DNA of 56,816 nucleotides from an uncultured Rivibacter sp. (GCA_946480925.1 CAMLLU010000034.1:1-56816), one strand, 5' to 3'; numbered from the stretch's first letter, positions 15,395-24,169 are shown. Numbers and translations are program-made. The notes: a model not told the origin generated them from the sequence alone.

Positions 15395-16147
15395 TCAAGC
15401 CGACGGCCCCCGTCGATGCGCCCACCCCGTAGTCCTCCTCTCCACCACCGAAAAGAACTCATACATCCCCATCGCCATCACCCCAATCACCACCAACCCT
15501 GCAAACGCCAACGGCATCCGCATCGCCGACCCCGCCGACACCAGCAGGTACCCGATGCCTTCGTTCGAAGCATTCATCTCCGAGACCGTGGTCCCCACGA
15601 ACGCCAGCGTGATCGCTACCTTCAGCGAAGCAAAGAAATAAGGCATAGACCGCGGCAACCCCACCTTCACCAGCACGTCCCACCGCCGCGCCCCCAACAC
15701 CCGCAGCACGTCTTCCAGCTCAGGCTCGAGAGTCGCCAACCCGGTCGCGATATTGACCGTGATCGGGAAGAACGAGATCAGGAAGGCCGTCAGCACTGCC
15801 GGCCCGGCGCCGATGCCGAACCACACCACGAGGATGGGCACGAACGCCGCCTTGGGCAGCGCGTTGAATGCCGTCATCAGCGGATACACCGCCGCATACG
15901 CCAGCCGCGAAGAGCCGATCACAAAGCCCAGCAGCACGCCCACCACGATGGAGATGGCAAACCCCACCATCGTGGTCCAGAAGGTCTGCCACGCATGTTT
16001 GGCGATCTCCCCGCGGAACTCGATCAGGTTCTCGGCGATCTGCAGCGGGCTCGGGAAGATGAATTCGCTCACCTTGAACGCGCTGCACACGACCTGCCAC
16101 AGCACGACGATCGAGAGCAGGAGCAGCCATGGAGCCAGGCGCCTCAT
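15395..16147 (-). CDS. ABC importer permease (NitT/TauT/SsuC type)
   Basis: A 250-aa inner-membrane permease with six predicted helices. The cytoplasmic coupling motif is visible around LRVLGARRWDVLVKVGLPRS (the EAA-like loop of the SsuC/TauC family), and MTAFNALPKAAFVPILVVWFG is the conserved upstream segment. It overlaps the ATPase gene by 4 bases. With the ATPase and binding protein it forms a complete importer for an organic nitrogen, sulfur or pyrimidine-like compound. Its position next to urate genes favours a nitrogenous substrate, but that is inference. Confidence 0.9.
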   Translation of the reverse strand: MRRLAPWLLLLSIVVLWQVVCSAFKVSEFIFPSPLQIAENLIEFRGEIAKHAWQTFWTTMVGFAISIVVGVLLGFVIGSSRLAYAAVYPLMTAFNALPKAAFVPILVVWFGIGAGPAVLTAFLISFFPITVNIATGLATLEPELEDVLRVLGARRWDVLVKVGLPRSMPYFFASLKVAITLAFVGTTVSEMNASNEGIGYLLVSAGSAMRMPLAFAGLVVIGVMAMGMYEFFSVVERRTTGWAHRRGPSA

Positions 16148-17037
16148 GCAGCGTTCTCCTTGGACGGCCGCAGTGGACGCAGCGGATCCGGCTCTGCCGG
16201 TCCGCCAGCGTCGCCCCCTTGAGGGGGCGGCCGAAGGCCGTAGGGGGTGGTTCTGTGCATGCCGATGTGCCCGCGCAGCTCATGCACGATGTCGGTGAAC
16301 CGGGGCGTGTAGGTGATCTCGAGGTCTCGCGGTCGCGGCAGGTCGATCTCCCGGCGCGCGATGAAGCGGCCGGGGCTCCTGCCCATCACGTACACCGTGT
16401 CGGCCAGGTAGGTGGCTTCACGCAGGTCGTGCGTCACCAGGATGACGTTGAAGCGCCGTGCGGTCCACAGGTCGCGTAGCGTGTTCCACAACTCCTCGCG
16501 CGTGAAGGCGTCGAGCGCGCCGAAGGGCTCGTCGAGCAGCAGCATCTTCGGCTCATGCACCAGCGCGCGGCAGATGCTGGCGCGTTGCTGCATGCCGCCG
16601 GAAAGCTGCCACGGGAACTTGTCTTCATACCCCGCGAGCCCCACGCTTTGCAGCAGCGAGCGTGCACGCGCCTCGTACTCGGCCCGCCGGGCCTTGAAGC
16701 TGGAACGGTAGGGCTCCACGATCTCCAGCGGCAGCAGCACGTTGCCCACCGTGGTGCGCCACGGCAGCAGCGAAGGGGCCTGGAAAGCCATGCCGCTGAT
16801 CTTGAGCGGGCCGTTCACCGGCTGGCCGCCGATGGCGATGCTGCCCTTCGAGGGCTTCTTCAGCCCCGTGGCCAGCTTCATGAAGGTGGACTTGCCGCAA
16901 CCCGACGGGCCCACGATGGCGATGAACTCGCCTTCGCGGACCTGCAGGTTGATGTCTTCGACGGCGTATTGGCCGGCCGCCAGCAGTTCGTCGTTGTAGG
17001 CGAGCCAGACGTTGCGAAAGTCGATGAAGGCGCTCAC
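16144..17037 (-). CDS. ABC importer ATPase with repeat-encoded C-terminus
   Basis: A 297-aa ATP-binding subunit of the NitT/TauT/SsuB class. It has Walker A GPSGCGKST near residue 43, signature LSGGMQQRASICRAL near 144, Walker B MLLLDEPFGALD and switch His in VTHDLREA. The last 40 or so residues (TTPYGLRPPPQGGDAGGPAE and on) are translated from a copy of the dispersed intergenic repeat at 16176-16251, so the native C-terminus was probably shorter and ended near ELRGHIGMHR. It overlaps the genes on both sides by 4 bases. Confidence 0.93.
   Translation of the reverse strand: MSAFIDFRNVWLAYNDELLAAGQYAVEDINLQVREGEFIAIVGPSGCGKSTFMKLATGLKKPSKGSIAIGGQPVNGPLKISGMAFQAPSLLPWRTTVGNVLLPLEIVEPYRSSFKARRAEYEARARSLLQSVGLAGYEDKFPWQLSGGMQQRASICRALVHEPKMLLLDEPFGALDAFTREELWNTLRDLWTARRFNVILVTHDLREATYLADTVYVMGRSPGRFIARREIDLPRPRDLEITYTPRFTDIVHELRGHIGMHRTTPYGLRPPPQGGDAGGPAEPDPLRPLRPSKENAA
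16176..16251 (+). repeat. Dispersed repeat, copy 4, inside a coding sequence
   Basis: GCGGATCCGGCTCTGCCGGT, CGCCCCCTTGAGGGGG, CGAAGGCCGTAGGGGGTGG: same family and orientation as copy 1. Unlike the other three copies it lies within a reading frame, adding codons to the end of the ABC ATPase while keeping the frame open into the next overlapping gene. Confidence 0.85.
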
Positions 17038-18083
17038 TTCTTCGCCGCCGCGAAGATGTTGCGGTCTGCGGCTGGTGGCAGGAAGGCCGGGTTGAACAGC
17101 GCATCGGGGTTGATGCGCCCCTTGGTGTTGAAGGCATCGGCCACCTGGCTGGCCATGAGCGCGAGGCGAGGGCCTTTCACTTCACCGAAACCTTCGGCCT
17201 TGGCATCGGCCGTGGCGATGGCAGTGTCGATCGCGAGCCTCAGGCGCCGCTCTTCAAGGGCGGAGTTGATGATGCCGTCGCGTTCCTTCACCACGGCCAC
17301 GGCGGCCTTCGGGTCGGCGATCACGTCCTTGGCGCCCTTGGTGAAGGCACGCAGGAAGGCTTTCACGCTCTCGGGGTTCTTCTTCAGGAAGTCTTCGGAC
17401 GCGATGACCACGTTGCCGTAGAGCTTCACGCCATATTGCGGGTAGGGCAGCACCACCACGTCCTTCATGTCGACGCCGCGTGCCTCGAGGTTGAGCAGCG
17501 AGGTGAAGGTGAAGCCGGTGATGGCGTCGACGTCACCCCTGGCCAGCATGGTCTCGCGCAGCGGCGGGTCCATGCTGATCCAGTTCACCGCGCCGATGTT
17601 GTTGGCCTTCTGGAAGATGGGGAAGGCCCGGCGGCCGGCGTCGAACACCGGGGCGCCCATCTTCTTGCCCGCCAGGTCGGCCGGGGCCTTGATGCCGCTC
17701 TTCTTGAGCGCCAGCACGGCGGCGGGCGTGTTGTTGTAGACCATCATTACCGCCACGGGCTTGTTGGGGGCGGTGGGGTTGTTGGCGTGGAACTCCATCA
17801 ATGCGGCCAGGTCTGCGAAGCCCATGTCGTAGGTGCCCGAGGCCACGCGGTTGACGGCATTGCCCGAGCCGCTGCCGGCGTCGATGCTCACGTTGAGCTT
17901 CTCGGCCTTGAAGTAGCCCTTGGCGGCCGGCCACAGGAAGAAGGCACTGGGCCCTTCGAAACGCCAGTCGAGCTGGAACTTGATGTTGGTGTCTTGTGCG
18001 TGGGCAGCGGGCAGGGCAACGGCGCTCAACAAGGCCGCTGCGACCGCGGTGAACCAGCGGCGGCGAAAGGGGAAGCTGTGCAT
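17034..18083 (-). CDS. NMT1/THI5-type ABC substrate-binding protein
   Basis: Periplasmic binding protein that feeds the permease and ATPase downstream. The 349-aa protein starts MHSFPFRRRWFTAVAAALLS with a signal peptide cleaved after AHA. The mature protein begins QDTNIKFQLDWRFEGPSAFF, typical of the NMT1 family (binding of pyrimidine precursors, nitrate, taurine, aliphatic sulfonates). The internal GSGSGNAVNRVASGTYDMGF is the ligand-loop signature of the family. ATG at 18083 is chosen because it starts the signal peptide and is preceded by GAGGAG. It overlaps the ATPase gene by 4 bases. Confidence 0.92.
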   Translation of the reverse strand: MHSFPFRRRWFTAVAAALLSAVALPAAHAQDTNIKFQLDWRFEGPSAFFLWPAAKGYFKAEKLNVSIDAGSGSGNAVNRVASGTYDMGFADLAALMEFHANNPTAPNKPVAVMMVYNNTPAAVLALKKSGIKAPADLAGKKMGAPVFDAGRRAFPIFQKANNIGAVNWISMDPPLRETMLARGDVDAITGFTFTSLLNLEARGVDMKDVVVLPYPQYGVKLYGNVVIASEDFLKKNPESVKAFLRAFTKGAKDVIADPKAAVAVVKERDGIINSALEERRLRLAIDTAIATADAKAEGFGEVKGPRLALMASQVADAFNTKGRINPDALFNPAFLPPAADRNIFAAAKK

Positions 18084-18236
18084 CACGGAAGGCTCCTCGG
18101 TATTTTGTTGGATGAATGAATGCGTTGATGCAAGAAGCATGCAGTGTGCATGCGTTCGTGACGGATGAACCCTGCGGTGGATGGCCTCTGAAACAGCTCA
18201 CCGAGCTTCGCTTTCAGATGCAAACTTCCTGTTTTG

Positions 18237-18258
18237 TGGAATTTGGTTCCAGTATGAT
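18237..18258 (+). promoter_or_regulatory. Inverted repeat and -10 box in front of XRE-cupin gene
   Basis: TGGAA-TTTGG-TTCCA (18237-18251) is a perfect 5-bp dyad that touches a good -10 box TATGAT (18253-18258). With a start 6-7 bases later, transcription would begin at or next to the A of the ATG at 18265, implying a leaderless message. The dyad is a natural operator for the XRE protein itself (autoregulation, inferred). Confidence 0.5.
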
Positions 18259-18264
18259 GGATTC

Positions 18265-18849
18265 ATGGATGTCGATGTACACCTCTCCACGCGCATCCGC
18301 GAGTTGCGGAAGGCGCGCGATTTCACCTTGGAGCACTTGGCGGAACTCAGCGGCGTCAGCCGCTCGATGATCTCGCTCATCGAGCGGGGAGAGACCAGCC
18401 CTACTGCTGCGGTGCTGAACAAGTTGGCAGACGCATTGGGGGTCACGATGGCCTCGTTGTTCTCGGCCGAGGAGCGCAGCACGATGGAGGCACCGCTCTC
18501 GCGCTTTGCGCAACAACAGGTCTGGACGGACCCTGCCTCGGGCTACGTTCGACGTCACGTGTCGCCGAGTGGATACGCGTCACCCATGGAAATTGCCGAA
18601 GTCACTTTTCCGCCGGGGGAAAGCGTGGCCTTCGAGAACGTGGTGCGCAGCGTAACGACGCACCAGCAGATCTGGATGCTGGAGGGCGAGATGGACGTCA
18701 CCGTGGGCGACAAGACCTGGCGCCTGCGCAGCGGTGACTGCCTGGCCATGGTGCTCGACCAGCACATCGCCTTTCACAACCCGACGCGCAAGCGGTCGCG
18801 ATATGCCGTCGTGATCACTTCGGTCCCGTTTCCGTTGAGGAGAACATGA
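18265..18849 (+). CDS. XRE-family regulator with cupin domain
   Basis: A 194-aa one-component regulator. The N-terminal helix-turn-helix (residues 7-62: IRELRKARDFTLEHLAELSG, SRSMISLIERGETSPTAAVL) is followed by a cupin sensor domain (about 110-190, with PGESVAFENVV and LRSGDCLAMVLDQHIAFHNP). Such regulators usually repress amino-acid or polyamine/purine use and bind a small ligand in the cupin. It is divergent from the ABC importer and overlaps the following acetyltransferase by 4 bases. It probably controls one or both. ATG at 18265 is chosen because the HTH starts there. Confidence 0.9.
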   Translation: MDVDVHLSTRIRELRKARDFTLEHLAELSGVSRSMISLIERGETSPTAAVLNKLADALGVTMASLFSAEERSTMEAPLSRFAQQQVWTDPASGYVRRHVSPSGYASPMEIAEVTFPPGESVAFENVVRSVTTHQQIWMLEGEMDVTVGDKTWRLRSGDCLAMVLDQHIAFHNPTRKRSRYAVVITSVPFPLRRT

Positions 18850-19379
18850 TGAGCGGGCACACCATCGTGCAATGCACCTTCGAGCGACATGCCGGTGCGA
18901 TCCTGGAGATCTTCAACGAAGCGATATCGACCTCCACGGCGCTGTATGACTACAAGCCCAGGCCGCCGGAAAGCATGTCCGCGTGGTTCGACACCAAGCA
19001 AAAAGGGGGCTTCCCGGTCATCGGCATCGAGGGCGGCGAAGGGGCGCTCCTGGCGTTCGGCAGCTATGGCTCGTTTCGGGCATGGCCGGCCTACAAGTAC
19101 ACCGTGGAGCACTCGGTCTACGTGCATCGGGACCATCGCGGCCGAGGCCTTGGCCGCGTGGTCATGCAGGAGCTGATTGCGGCGGCACGCCACAACGGCC
19201 TGCACGCCATGATCGGCGGCATCGACGCGACGAACGCCGGAAGCATCGCATTGCACGAGCAACTGGGGTTCCGCCGCGTGGGCACGCTGCCGCAGGTCGG
19301 CTTCAAGTTCGGCCGCTGGCTCGACCTGGCTTTCTACCAACTGCTGCTCGACACGCCCGCCCAGCCGGTGGACGGCTGA
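18846..19379 (+). CDS. GNAT acetyltransferase (phosphinothricin/methionine-sulfoximine type)
   Basis: A 177-aa GNAT of the Pat/MddA class. TVEHSVYVHRDHRGRGLGRV contains the acetyl-CoA loop (RGRGLG), and GGIDATNAGSIALHEQLGFR is the diagnostic C-terminal segment. FNEAISTSTALYDYKPRPPE near residues 23-42 is also typical. Members acetylate amino-acid analogues such as methionine sulfoximine and phosphinothricin. It is translationally coupled to the XRE-cupin gene (ATGA overlap), so regulator and enzyme form a small operon. Native substrate not determinable. Confidence 0.9.
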   Translation: MMSGHTIVQCTFERHAGAILEIFNEAISTSTALYDYKPRPPESMSAWFDTKQKGGFPVIGIEGGEGALLAFGSYGSFRAWPAYKYTVEHSVYVHRDHRGRGLGRVVMQELIAAARHNGLHAMIGGIDATNAGSIALHEQLGFRRVGTLPQVGFKFGRWLDLAFYQLLLDTPAQPVDG

Positions 19380-19400
19380 CCTGCCCCCTTCTCTGCAGCG

Positions 19401-19431
19401 ACCGGTGACGTCGGCTTCGCAAGTCACCGGT
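19401..19431. terminator. Hairpin between convergent genes
   Basis: ACCGGTGAC (19401-19409) and GTCACCGGT (19423-19431) form a perfect 9-bp stem, followed by more CCAGTCACTGG dyads. It lies in the 72-bp gap between the converging GNAT and M20 genes. There is no T-run, so it may be a rho-assisted or bidirectional terminator. Confidence 0.5.
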
Positions 19432-19451
19432 CACCAGTCACTGGTCACAAG

Positions 19452-20681
19452 CTACTGCAAGAGATCGAGCAACGAGCGCGCGATCACCTTGGTGGCACGC
19501 CGCAGGTCTTCGAGCACCAGGTGTTCGTCGGCGCGTTTGGCGTTGCTCTCGAGCACGGTGCGAGGGCCTGCGCCATAGATCACGGCCGGGATGCCTCGCT
19601 CGCAGTACAGCCGCACGTCGGTGTACAGCGGCGTGCCCATGGTGGGAATGGCCTCGCCGAAGACGATCTCGCCGTGCTTCTGCAGTGCGTTGACCAGCGG
19701 TGCATTGCCGGGCAGCGGCTTCAGCGAGTTGGCCAGCAGCAGGCGCTTGATCTCGACCGTGGTGCCGGGCAGCCCGGCCACGGCTTCATTGATCACGCGG
19801 CGGATGTCGGCTTCGACCTCGGCCGGGTTCTCTTCGGGGATCATGCGGCGGTCGAGCTTGAGCACCACCTTGCCGGGCACCACGTTGGTGTTGGTGCCGC
19901 CTTCGATGCGACCCACGTTCAGGTACGGGTGCTTGATGCCCGCCACCTTGGACGTGACCTGCTTGTACTGCTCGTTCTGCGCATACAGCGCATTGAGCAG
20001 CTTCACCGCGCCTTGCAGCGCGTCGACGCCGGTGTGCGGAATGGCGGCATGCGCCATCTTGCCGTGCACGGTGACTTCCATCTGCAGGCAGCCGTTGTGC
20101 GCGGTGACCACCTCGTAGCTGAAGCCGGCGGCGATCAGCAGGTCGGGCTTGGTGAGGCCCTGCTTCAACAGCCAGCCGGGGCCCAGCTCGCCGCCGAATT
20201 CCTCGTCATACGTGAAGTGCAGTTCGACGCCGCCCTTGAGCAGCGCGCCCAGCGATTCGAGCGCGCGCACCGCGAAGGTGAAGGTCGCGAAGTCGCTCTT
20301 GCTCACGGCCGAGGCGCGGCCGTAGAGCCTGCCGTCTTGCACTTCACCACCGTAGGGGGCGTGCGTCCAACCTTCGCCGGGGGGCACCACGTCGCCGTGG
20401 GCATTGAGCGCCACGGTTCGGCCTTCGCCGTACTTGCGGCGCACGATCAGGTTGGTGATGGATTCGAGCCCATAGTCCTTCACCTCCTGTGCCGGCACCG
20501 GGTGTTTTTCGGCCTCGAAGCCAAAGGCCTTGATGAGCTCTGCGGTGCGCTCGGCGTGGGGCGCGTTGTTGCCCGGTGGCGTGTCGGTGGGCACGCGCAC
20601 CATTTCCTGCAGGAAGCGCACTTGTTCGTCGAAGTGCGCGTCGATCCAGGCGTCAAGTTGTTGATATGAAGTGGTGCTCAT
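19452..20681 (-). CDS. M20-family metallohydrolase in urate operon
   Basis: A 409-aa zinc amidohydrolase/peptidase of the ArgE/DapE group. Visible are the metal region VALNAHGDVVPPGEGWTHAP (His-Gly-Asp), the catalytic acidic pair in HFTYDEEFGGELGPG and a dimerisation domain from about residue 195. The start ATG at 20681 overlaps the upstream UraD-AllC stop (ATGA). Its place at the end of a urate/allantoin operon suggests it cleaves a carbamoyl or ureido compound or a peptide-like nitrogen source. The exact substrate is not evident from sequence. Confidence 0.88.
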   Translation of the reverse strand: MSTTSYQQLDAWIDAHFDEQVRFLQEMVRVPTDTPPGNNAPHAERTAELIKAFGFEAEKHPVPAQEVKDYGLESITNLIVRRKYGEGRTVALNAHGDVVPPGEGWTHAPYGGEVQDGRLYGRASAVSKSDFATFTFAVRALESLGALLKGGVELHFTYDEEFGGELGPGWLLKQGLTKPDLLIAAGFSYEVVTAHNGCLQMEVTVHGKMAHAAIPHTGVDALQGAVKLLNALYAQNEQYKQVTSKVAGIKHPYLNVGRIEGGTNTNVVPGKVVLKLDRRMIPEENPAEVEADIRRVINEAVAGLPGTTVEIKRLLLANSLKPLPGNAPLVNALQKHGEIVFGEAIPTMGTPLYTDVRLYCERGIPAVIYGAGPRTVLESNAKRADEHLVLEDLRRATKVIARSLLDLLQ

Positions 20682-22450
20682 GCGAGTTCCGAAGCGAGTT
20701 GATCGAGTAGGTGTTGAAAGGCCTGGACGCACAGCTGCGTGTCGTCGTTGGTGATGATTTCCAGTGGGTTGTGGCTGATGCCCGAGTTGCCGCCGCGCAG
20801 GAACAGCATGGCCTGCGGCATGACCTCGTGCATCTTCATCGCGTCGTGGCCGGCGCCGCTGGGCATGCGGTAGACGGGCAAGCCCTGCGCCTGCACCGCG
20901 TGCTCCCAGCGCTGCTGCCATTCGGGCGCGCTGGGTGCGGCCGAGGCGCGCATGGTTTCTTCGAGCGTGTAGTGCACGCCGCGGCGTTCGCAGATGGCTT
21001 TCAGCCTGGCGAGCACGTCGCCGGCCAGCGCATCGCGCTGTGCGTCGGTGGGGGCACGCAGGTCGAGGCTGAACTGGCAGCGGCCGGGCACCACGTTGAT
21101 GGAGCCGTTGGGCACGTTGAGCATGCCGATGGTGCCCACCGAGTCGCCGTCGGCCGTGGCACGTTGCTCGACGTACAGCGCAAGCTCGGCCACCGCCGTG
21201 GCCGCGTCGCGCCGCCGGTCCATCGGCGTGGTGCCCGCATGGCTGGCCATGCCGATCACTTCACCCACGTAGCGCACGCTGCCGTTGATGGAGGTCACCA
21301 CGCCCAGCGGCAGGTCGAGTTCGTTGAGCACCGGGCCCTGCTCGATGTGGGTCTCGATGAAACCCAGGTAGTCGGCCGGGTTGCGCTCGAGCCTGGGAAT
21401 GTCGTCGATGCACAGGCCTGCGTGCTTCATCGCCTCGCGCATCGTCACGCCGTCGGCATCGGCCTGGTCGAGCCAGGTGGGGTCGAACTGGCCGATCACC
21501 GCACCGGAGCCGAGGAAGGTGGCCTTGTAGCGCTGGCCTTCTTCTTCGGCGAAGCCGATGACTTCGAGCGTGTACGGCAGCCGCCGGCCGGCCTTGTGCA
21601 GGGCCTGCACGCAAGCCATCGGGGCCAGGATGCCCAGGCGCCCGTCGTACTTGCCGCCGTTGCGCACGGTGTCGTAGTGGCTGCCGGTGAGCAGGGCCTT
21701 GGCCTTCGGGTTGCTGCCCAGGTAGCGGCCCACCACATTGCCCACCGCGTCGACGTGCACCTCGTCGAAGCCGCACTCGCGCATCCAGTTCGACAGGCGT
21801 TGCGCACAGGCGCGGTGGGCGTCGGTGAGGTAGGTGACCGTGAGCTGCCCCTGCTCGGCATAGCCCGGGTCGCTGTGTTGCGCGAGCTTCTCGGCCCAGT
21901 CCCACACCATGTTGCCGAGTTCGGGTGTCACGCCGAACTTGTCGTTCAGGCGGATCTCGGCGATGCGGTGGATGTTGCGCACGCACTCGGCAAGTTCGAA
22001 GTCGGGGTGGTTGTGCAAGCGCCGCGCGAAGGAGTCGATGATCTCCTGCCGTGGCAGGCCGAGCCCACGGGGCCCGCGCACCGCCAGGATGAACGGCCAA
22101 CCGAACTTCGCGTTGTAGTCGGCATTGAGCTGCTGGATGTGCGCGAACTCCTGCGGCGAACAGTCGGTGAGGCCAGCCTTCGATTGCTCGTGGGTGGACT
22201 CGGCGGTGAGCGTCTTGCTCACCATGGCCTTGCCGGCGAGCTCGGGGTGCGCGCGCACCAGTGCGATCTGCGCGTCGCGGCCGGCTTCGCGCAGCGTTTC
22301 CACCAGCGCGAACTTCAATGCCGCCAGCGAGTTGAACGGCCGGCGGGCCCAGGCTTTCTCGGCGATCCACGGCGAGTGTTCGTACACGCCGTCGAGCGCG
22401 GCCGTGAACTCGGCCTGCGATGCGCTGTTGAGTTGGGTGAGGGTCAGCAT
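20678..22450 (-). CDS. UraD-AllC fusion: OHCU decarboxylase / allantoate amidohydrolase
   Basis: Two enzymes of urate breakdown in one 590-aa chain. Residues 1 to about 170 are 2-oxo-4-hydroxy-4-carboxy-5-ureidoimidazoline decarboxylase (RAHPELAGKAM with the catalytic His, FGWPFILAVRG, and the basic R-A-R-R-L-H-N helix), which yields S-allantoin. Residues about 185-590 are an M20 allantoate amidohydrolase (GSHYDTVRNGGKYDGRLG, FAEEEGQRYKATFLGSGAV, FIETHIEQGPVL). PuuE, encoded just upstream, carries out the step between them. Such fusions are known in some Burkholderiales. Confidence 0.93.
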   Translation of the reverse strand: MLTLTQLNSASQAEFTAALDGVYEHSPWIAEKAWARRPFNSLAALKFALVETLREAGRDAQIALVRAHPELAGKAMVSKTLTAESTHEQSKAGLTDCSPQEFAHIQQLNADYNAKFGWPFILAVRGPRGLGLPRQEIIDSFARRLHNHPDFELAECVRNIHRIAEIRLNDKFGVTPELGNMVWDWAEKLAQHSDPGYAEQGQLTVTYLTDAHRACAQRLSNWMRECGFDEVHVDAVGNVVGRYLGSNPKAKALLTGSHYDTVRNGGKYDGRLGILAPMACVQALHKAGRRLPYTLEVIGFAEEEGQRYKATFLGSGAVIGQFDPTWLDQADADGVTMREAMKHAGLCIDDIPRLERNPADYLGFIETHIEQGPVLNELDLPLGVVTSINGSVRYVGEVIGMASHAGTTPMDRRRDAATAVAELALYVEQRATADGDSVGTIGMLNVPNGSINVVPGRCQFSLDLRAPTDAQRDALAGDVLARLKAICERRGVHYTLEETMRASAAPSAPEWQQRWEHAVQAQGLPVYRMPSGAGHDAMKMHEVMPQAMLFLRGGNSGISHNPLEIITNDDTQLCVQAFQHLLDQLASELA

Positions 22451-22457
22451 CGCGGTC

Positions 22458-23426
22458 TCACTTCCAGACGAAAGCCGTCTCGGCGTTGAAGGGGTGCACC
22501 TGCTTCCAGTGGCGGGCTATGTCGATGCGGCGAGTGACCCACACGCGGTCGTGCTTCTCGATGTGGTCGAGGAACTTCTGCAGCGCACGCATGCGCCCCG
22601 GGCGGCCGAGCAGGCGGCAGTGCATGCCGATGGACATCATCTTGGGCGACTCGTCGCCTTCGGCATACAGCACGTCGAAGCTGTCGCGCAGGTAGGTGAA
22701 GAAGTCTTCGCCCTGCGAATAGCCTTGCGGCAGCGCGAAGCGCATGTCGTTCACGTCGAGCGTGTAGGGCACCACCAGGTGCGGCGCCAGCGAGCCGTCG
22801 GTCTTCTTCACCTGCAGCCAGAAGGGCAGGTCGTCGCCGTAGTAGTCGCTGTCGTATTCGAAGCCGCCGTGGTCGGCCACCAGCCGGCGCGTGTTGGGGC
22901 TGTCGCGGCCGGTGTACCAGCCCAGCGGGCGTTCGCCGGTGAGCCGCTGGATGATCGCCATGCCGCGCTCGAGGTGCTCACGCTCGATGGCTTCGTCCAT
23001 GTTCTGGTAGTGGATCCAGCGCCAGCCGTGGCAGGCGATCTCGTGGCCGAGTTCGACGAAGGCCTTCGTGAGCTCGGGGTGGCGCTCCAGCGCCATCGAC
23101 ACGCCGAACACGGTGAGCGGCAGCTTGCGCTTCTCGAACTCGTCGAGCAGGCGCCAAACGCCCACGCGCGAGCCGTATTCGTAGACGCCTTCCATCGACA
23201 GGTGGCGCGCCGGGTAGGCGATGGGGTTGAACATCTCCGAGAGGAACTGCTCGCTGCCGGCGTCGCCATGCAGCACGGAGTTCTCGCCGCCTTCTTCGTA
23301 GTTCAGCACGAACTGCACGGCCACGCGGGCGCGGCCGGGCCATTGCGCATGCGGCGGGTTGCGGCCGTAGCCGACGAGGTCGCGCGGGTAGTCGTTGGAG
23401 CCGTTGGTATGGGTCATGGCATTCAC
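22458..23426 (-). CDS. puuE: Cofactor-independent allantoinase PuuE
   Basis: Polysaccharide-deacetylase-like allantoinase that hydrolyses allantoin to allantoate without metal. The 322-aa protein has YPRDLVGYGRNPPHAQWPGR at the start, VQFVLNYEEGGENS, and EIACHGWRWIHYQNM with the conserved His-Gly. GWYTGRDSPNTRRLV and DSDYYGDDLPFW are also there. All are PuuE-type segments. The first start is a GTG at 23426 that overlaps the GntR stop codon (GTGA); ATG at 23417 is the alternative. 7 bp separate it from the UraD-AllC gene. Confidence 0.95.
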   Translation of the reverse strand: MNAMTHTNGSNDYPRDLVGYGRNPPHAQWPGRARVAVQFVLNYEEGGENSVLHGDAGSEQFLSEMFNPIAYPARHLSMEGVYEYGSRVGVWRLLDEFEKRKLPLTVFGVSMALERHPELTKAFVELGHEIACHGWRWIHYQNMDEAIEREHLERGMAIIQRLTGERPLGWYTGRDSPNTRRLVADHGGFEYDSDYYGDDLPFWLQVKKTDGSLAPHLVVPYTLDVNDMRFALPQGYSQGEDFFTYLRDSFDVLYAEGDESPKMMSIGMHCRLLGRPGRMRALQKFLDHIEKHDRVWVTRRIDIARHWKQVHPFNAETAFVWK

Positions 23427-24169
23427 TTTGCTGAAGCGGGGAAGAGCGCGGCCTCGAGATCGGGCACGCGAGGGTCGAGCCGCAGGTTGCGCTCGACGTT
23501 GCCGAGGTGGTCGTCCATCAGGCGCACCGCGGCGCGGGCATCGCGCTTTTCGAGCGCATCGACGATGGCGACGTGTTCTTCGAAGGAGTGCTCGGCCGAG
23601 TGCGACGACTGGTACATGAGCGAGATCAGCGAGCAGCGCGACACGAGGTCCTGCAGCATTTCGGCCAGCGTGTCGTTGCCCAGCATGCGGGCCAGCACCA
23701 CGTGGAAGTCGGCGAGCAGCCTCGTGCGGCCGGAGACGTCGGTGCGTTGCACAGCCGCCTGCTCGTCGCGCAGGTGGGCGCGCAGCTCGGCCACTTGTGC
23801 CGGCGTGATCTCGGCGGCCAGCCGCCTGATCATGGCCGTCTCGAGCATGTTGCGCACCTCGAAGACCTGGCGCGCCTCTTCGACGCTGGGCTCGGCCACG
23901 TAGGCGCCGCGCGCCGGCGTGAGGGTGACGAGTTTGTCGCGGCTCAGCTGGTTGAGCGCCTGCCGCACCACGGTGCGCGAAACGGCAAAGATGTCGGCGA
24001 TCTTCTGCTCGGCCAGCTTGGTGCCCGGCATGAGCCGGCGCTCGACGATGGCGGTGGTGATGGAGTCGACGATGCGCTGCGTGGTGGTGGCCGGCGGCGC
24101 GGAGGCAGACTTGGCCGTCTTGGCGACCACCTTCAGGTGACGAGGCGAGCGGGCATTGGCTGCTGGCAT
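23423..24169 (-). CDS. GntR-family (FCD) regulator of urate catabolism
   Basis: A 248-aa transcription factor. The winged helix (residues about 28-95: TTQRIVDSITTAIVERRLMP, SRTVVRQALNQLSRDKLVTL) is followed by an all-helical FCD effector domain with metal-ligand-like residues (HVVLARMLGN, HVAIVDAL, HLGNVERNL). ATG at 24169 is chosen because the DNA-binding domain starts soon after. The nearby TGTATACACTTT sites match the usual GntR palindromic half-site style, one in the divergent gap with uraH. The ligand may be urate or allantoin (inferred). Confidence 0.92.
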   Translation of the reverse strand: MPAANARSPRHLKVVAKTAKSASAPPATTTQRIVDSITTAIVERRLMPGTKLAEQKIADIFAVSRTVVRQALNQLSRDKLVTLTPARGAYVAEPSVEEARQVFEVRNMLETAMIRRLAAEITPAQVAELRAHLRDEQAAVQRTDVSGRTRLLADFHVVLARMLGNDTLAEMLQDLVSRCSLISLMYQSSHSAEHSFEEHVAIVDALEKRDARAAVRLMDDHLGNVERNLRLDPRVPDLEAALFPASAK

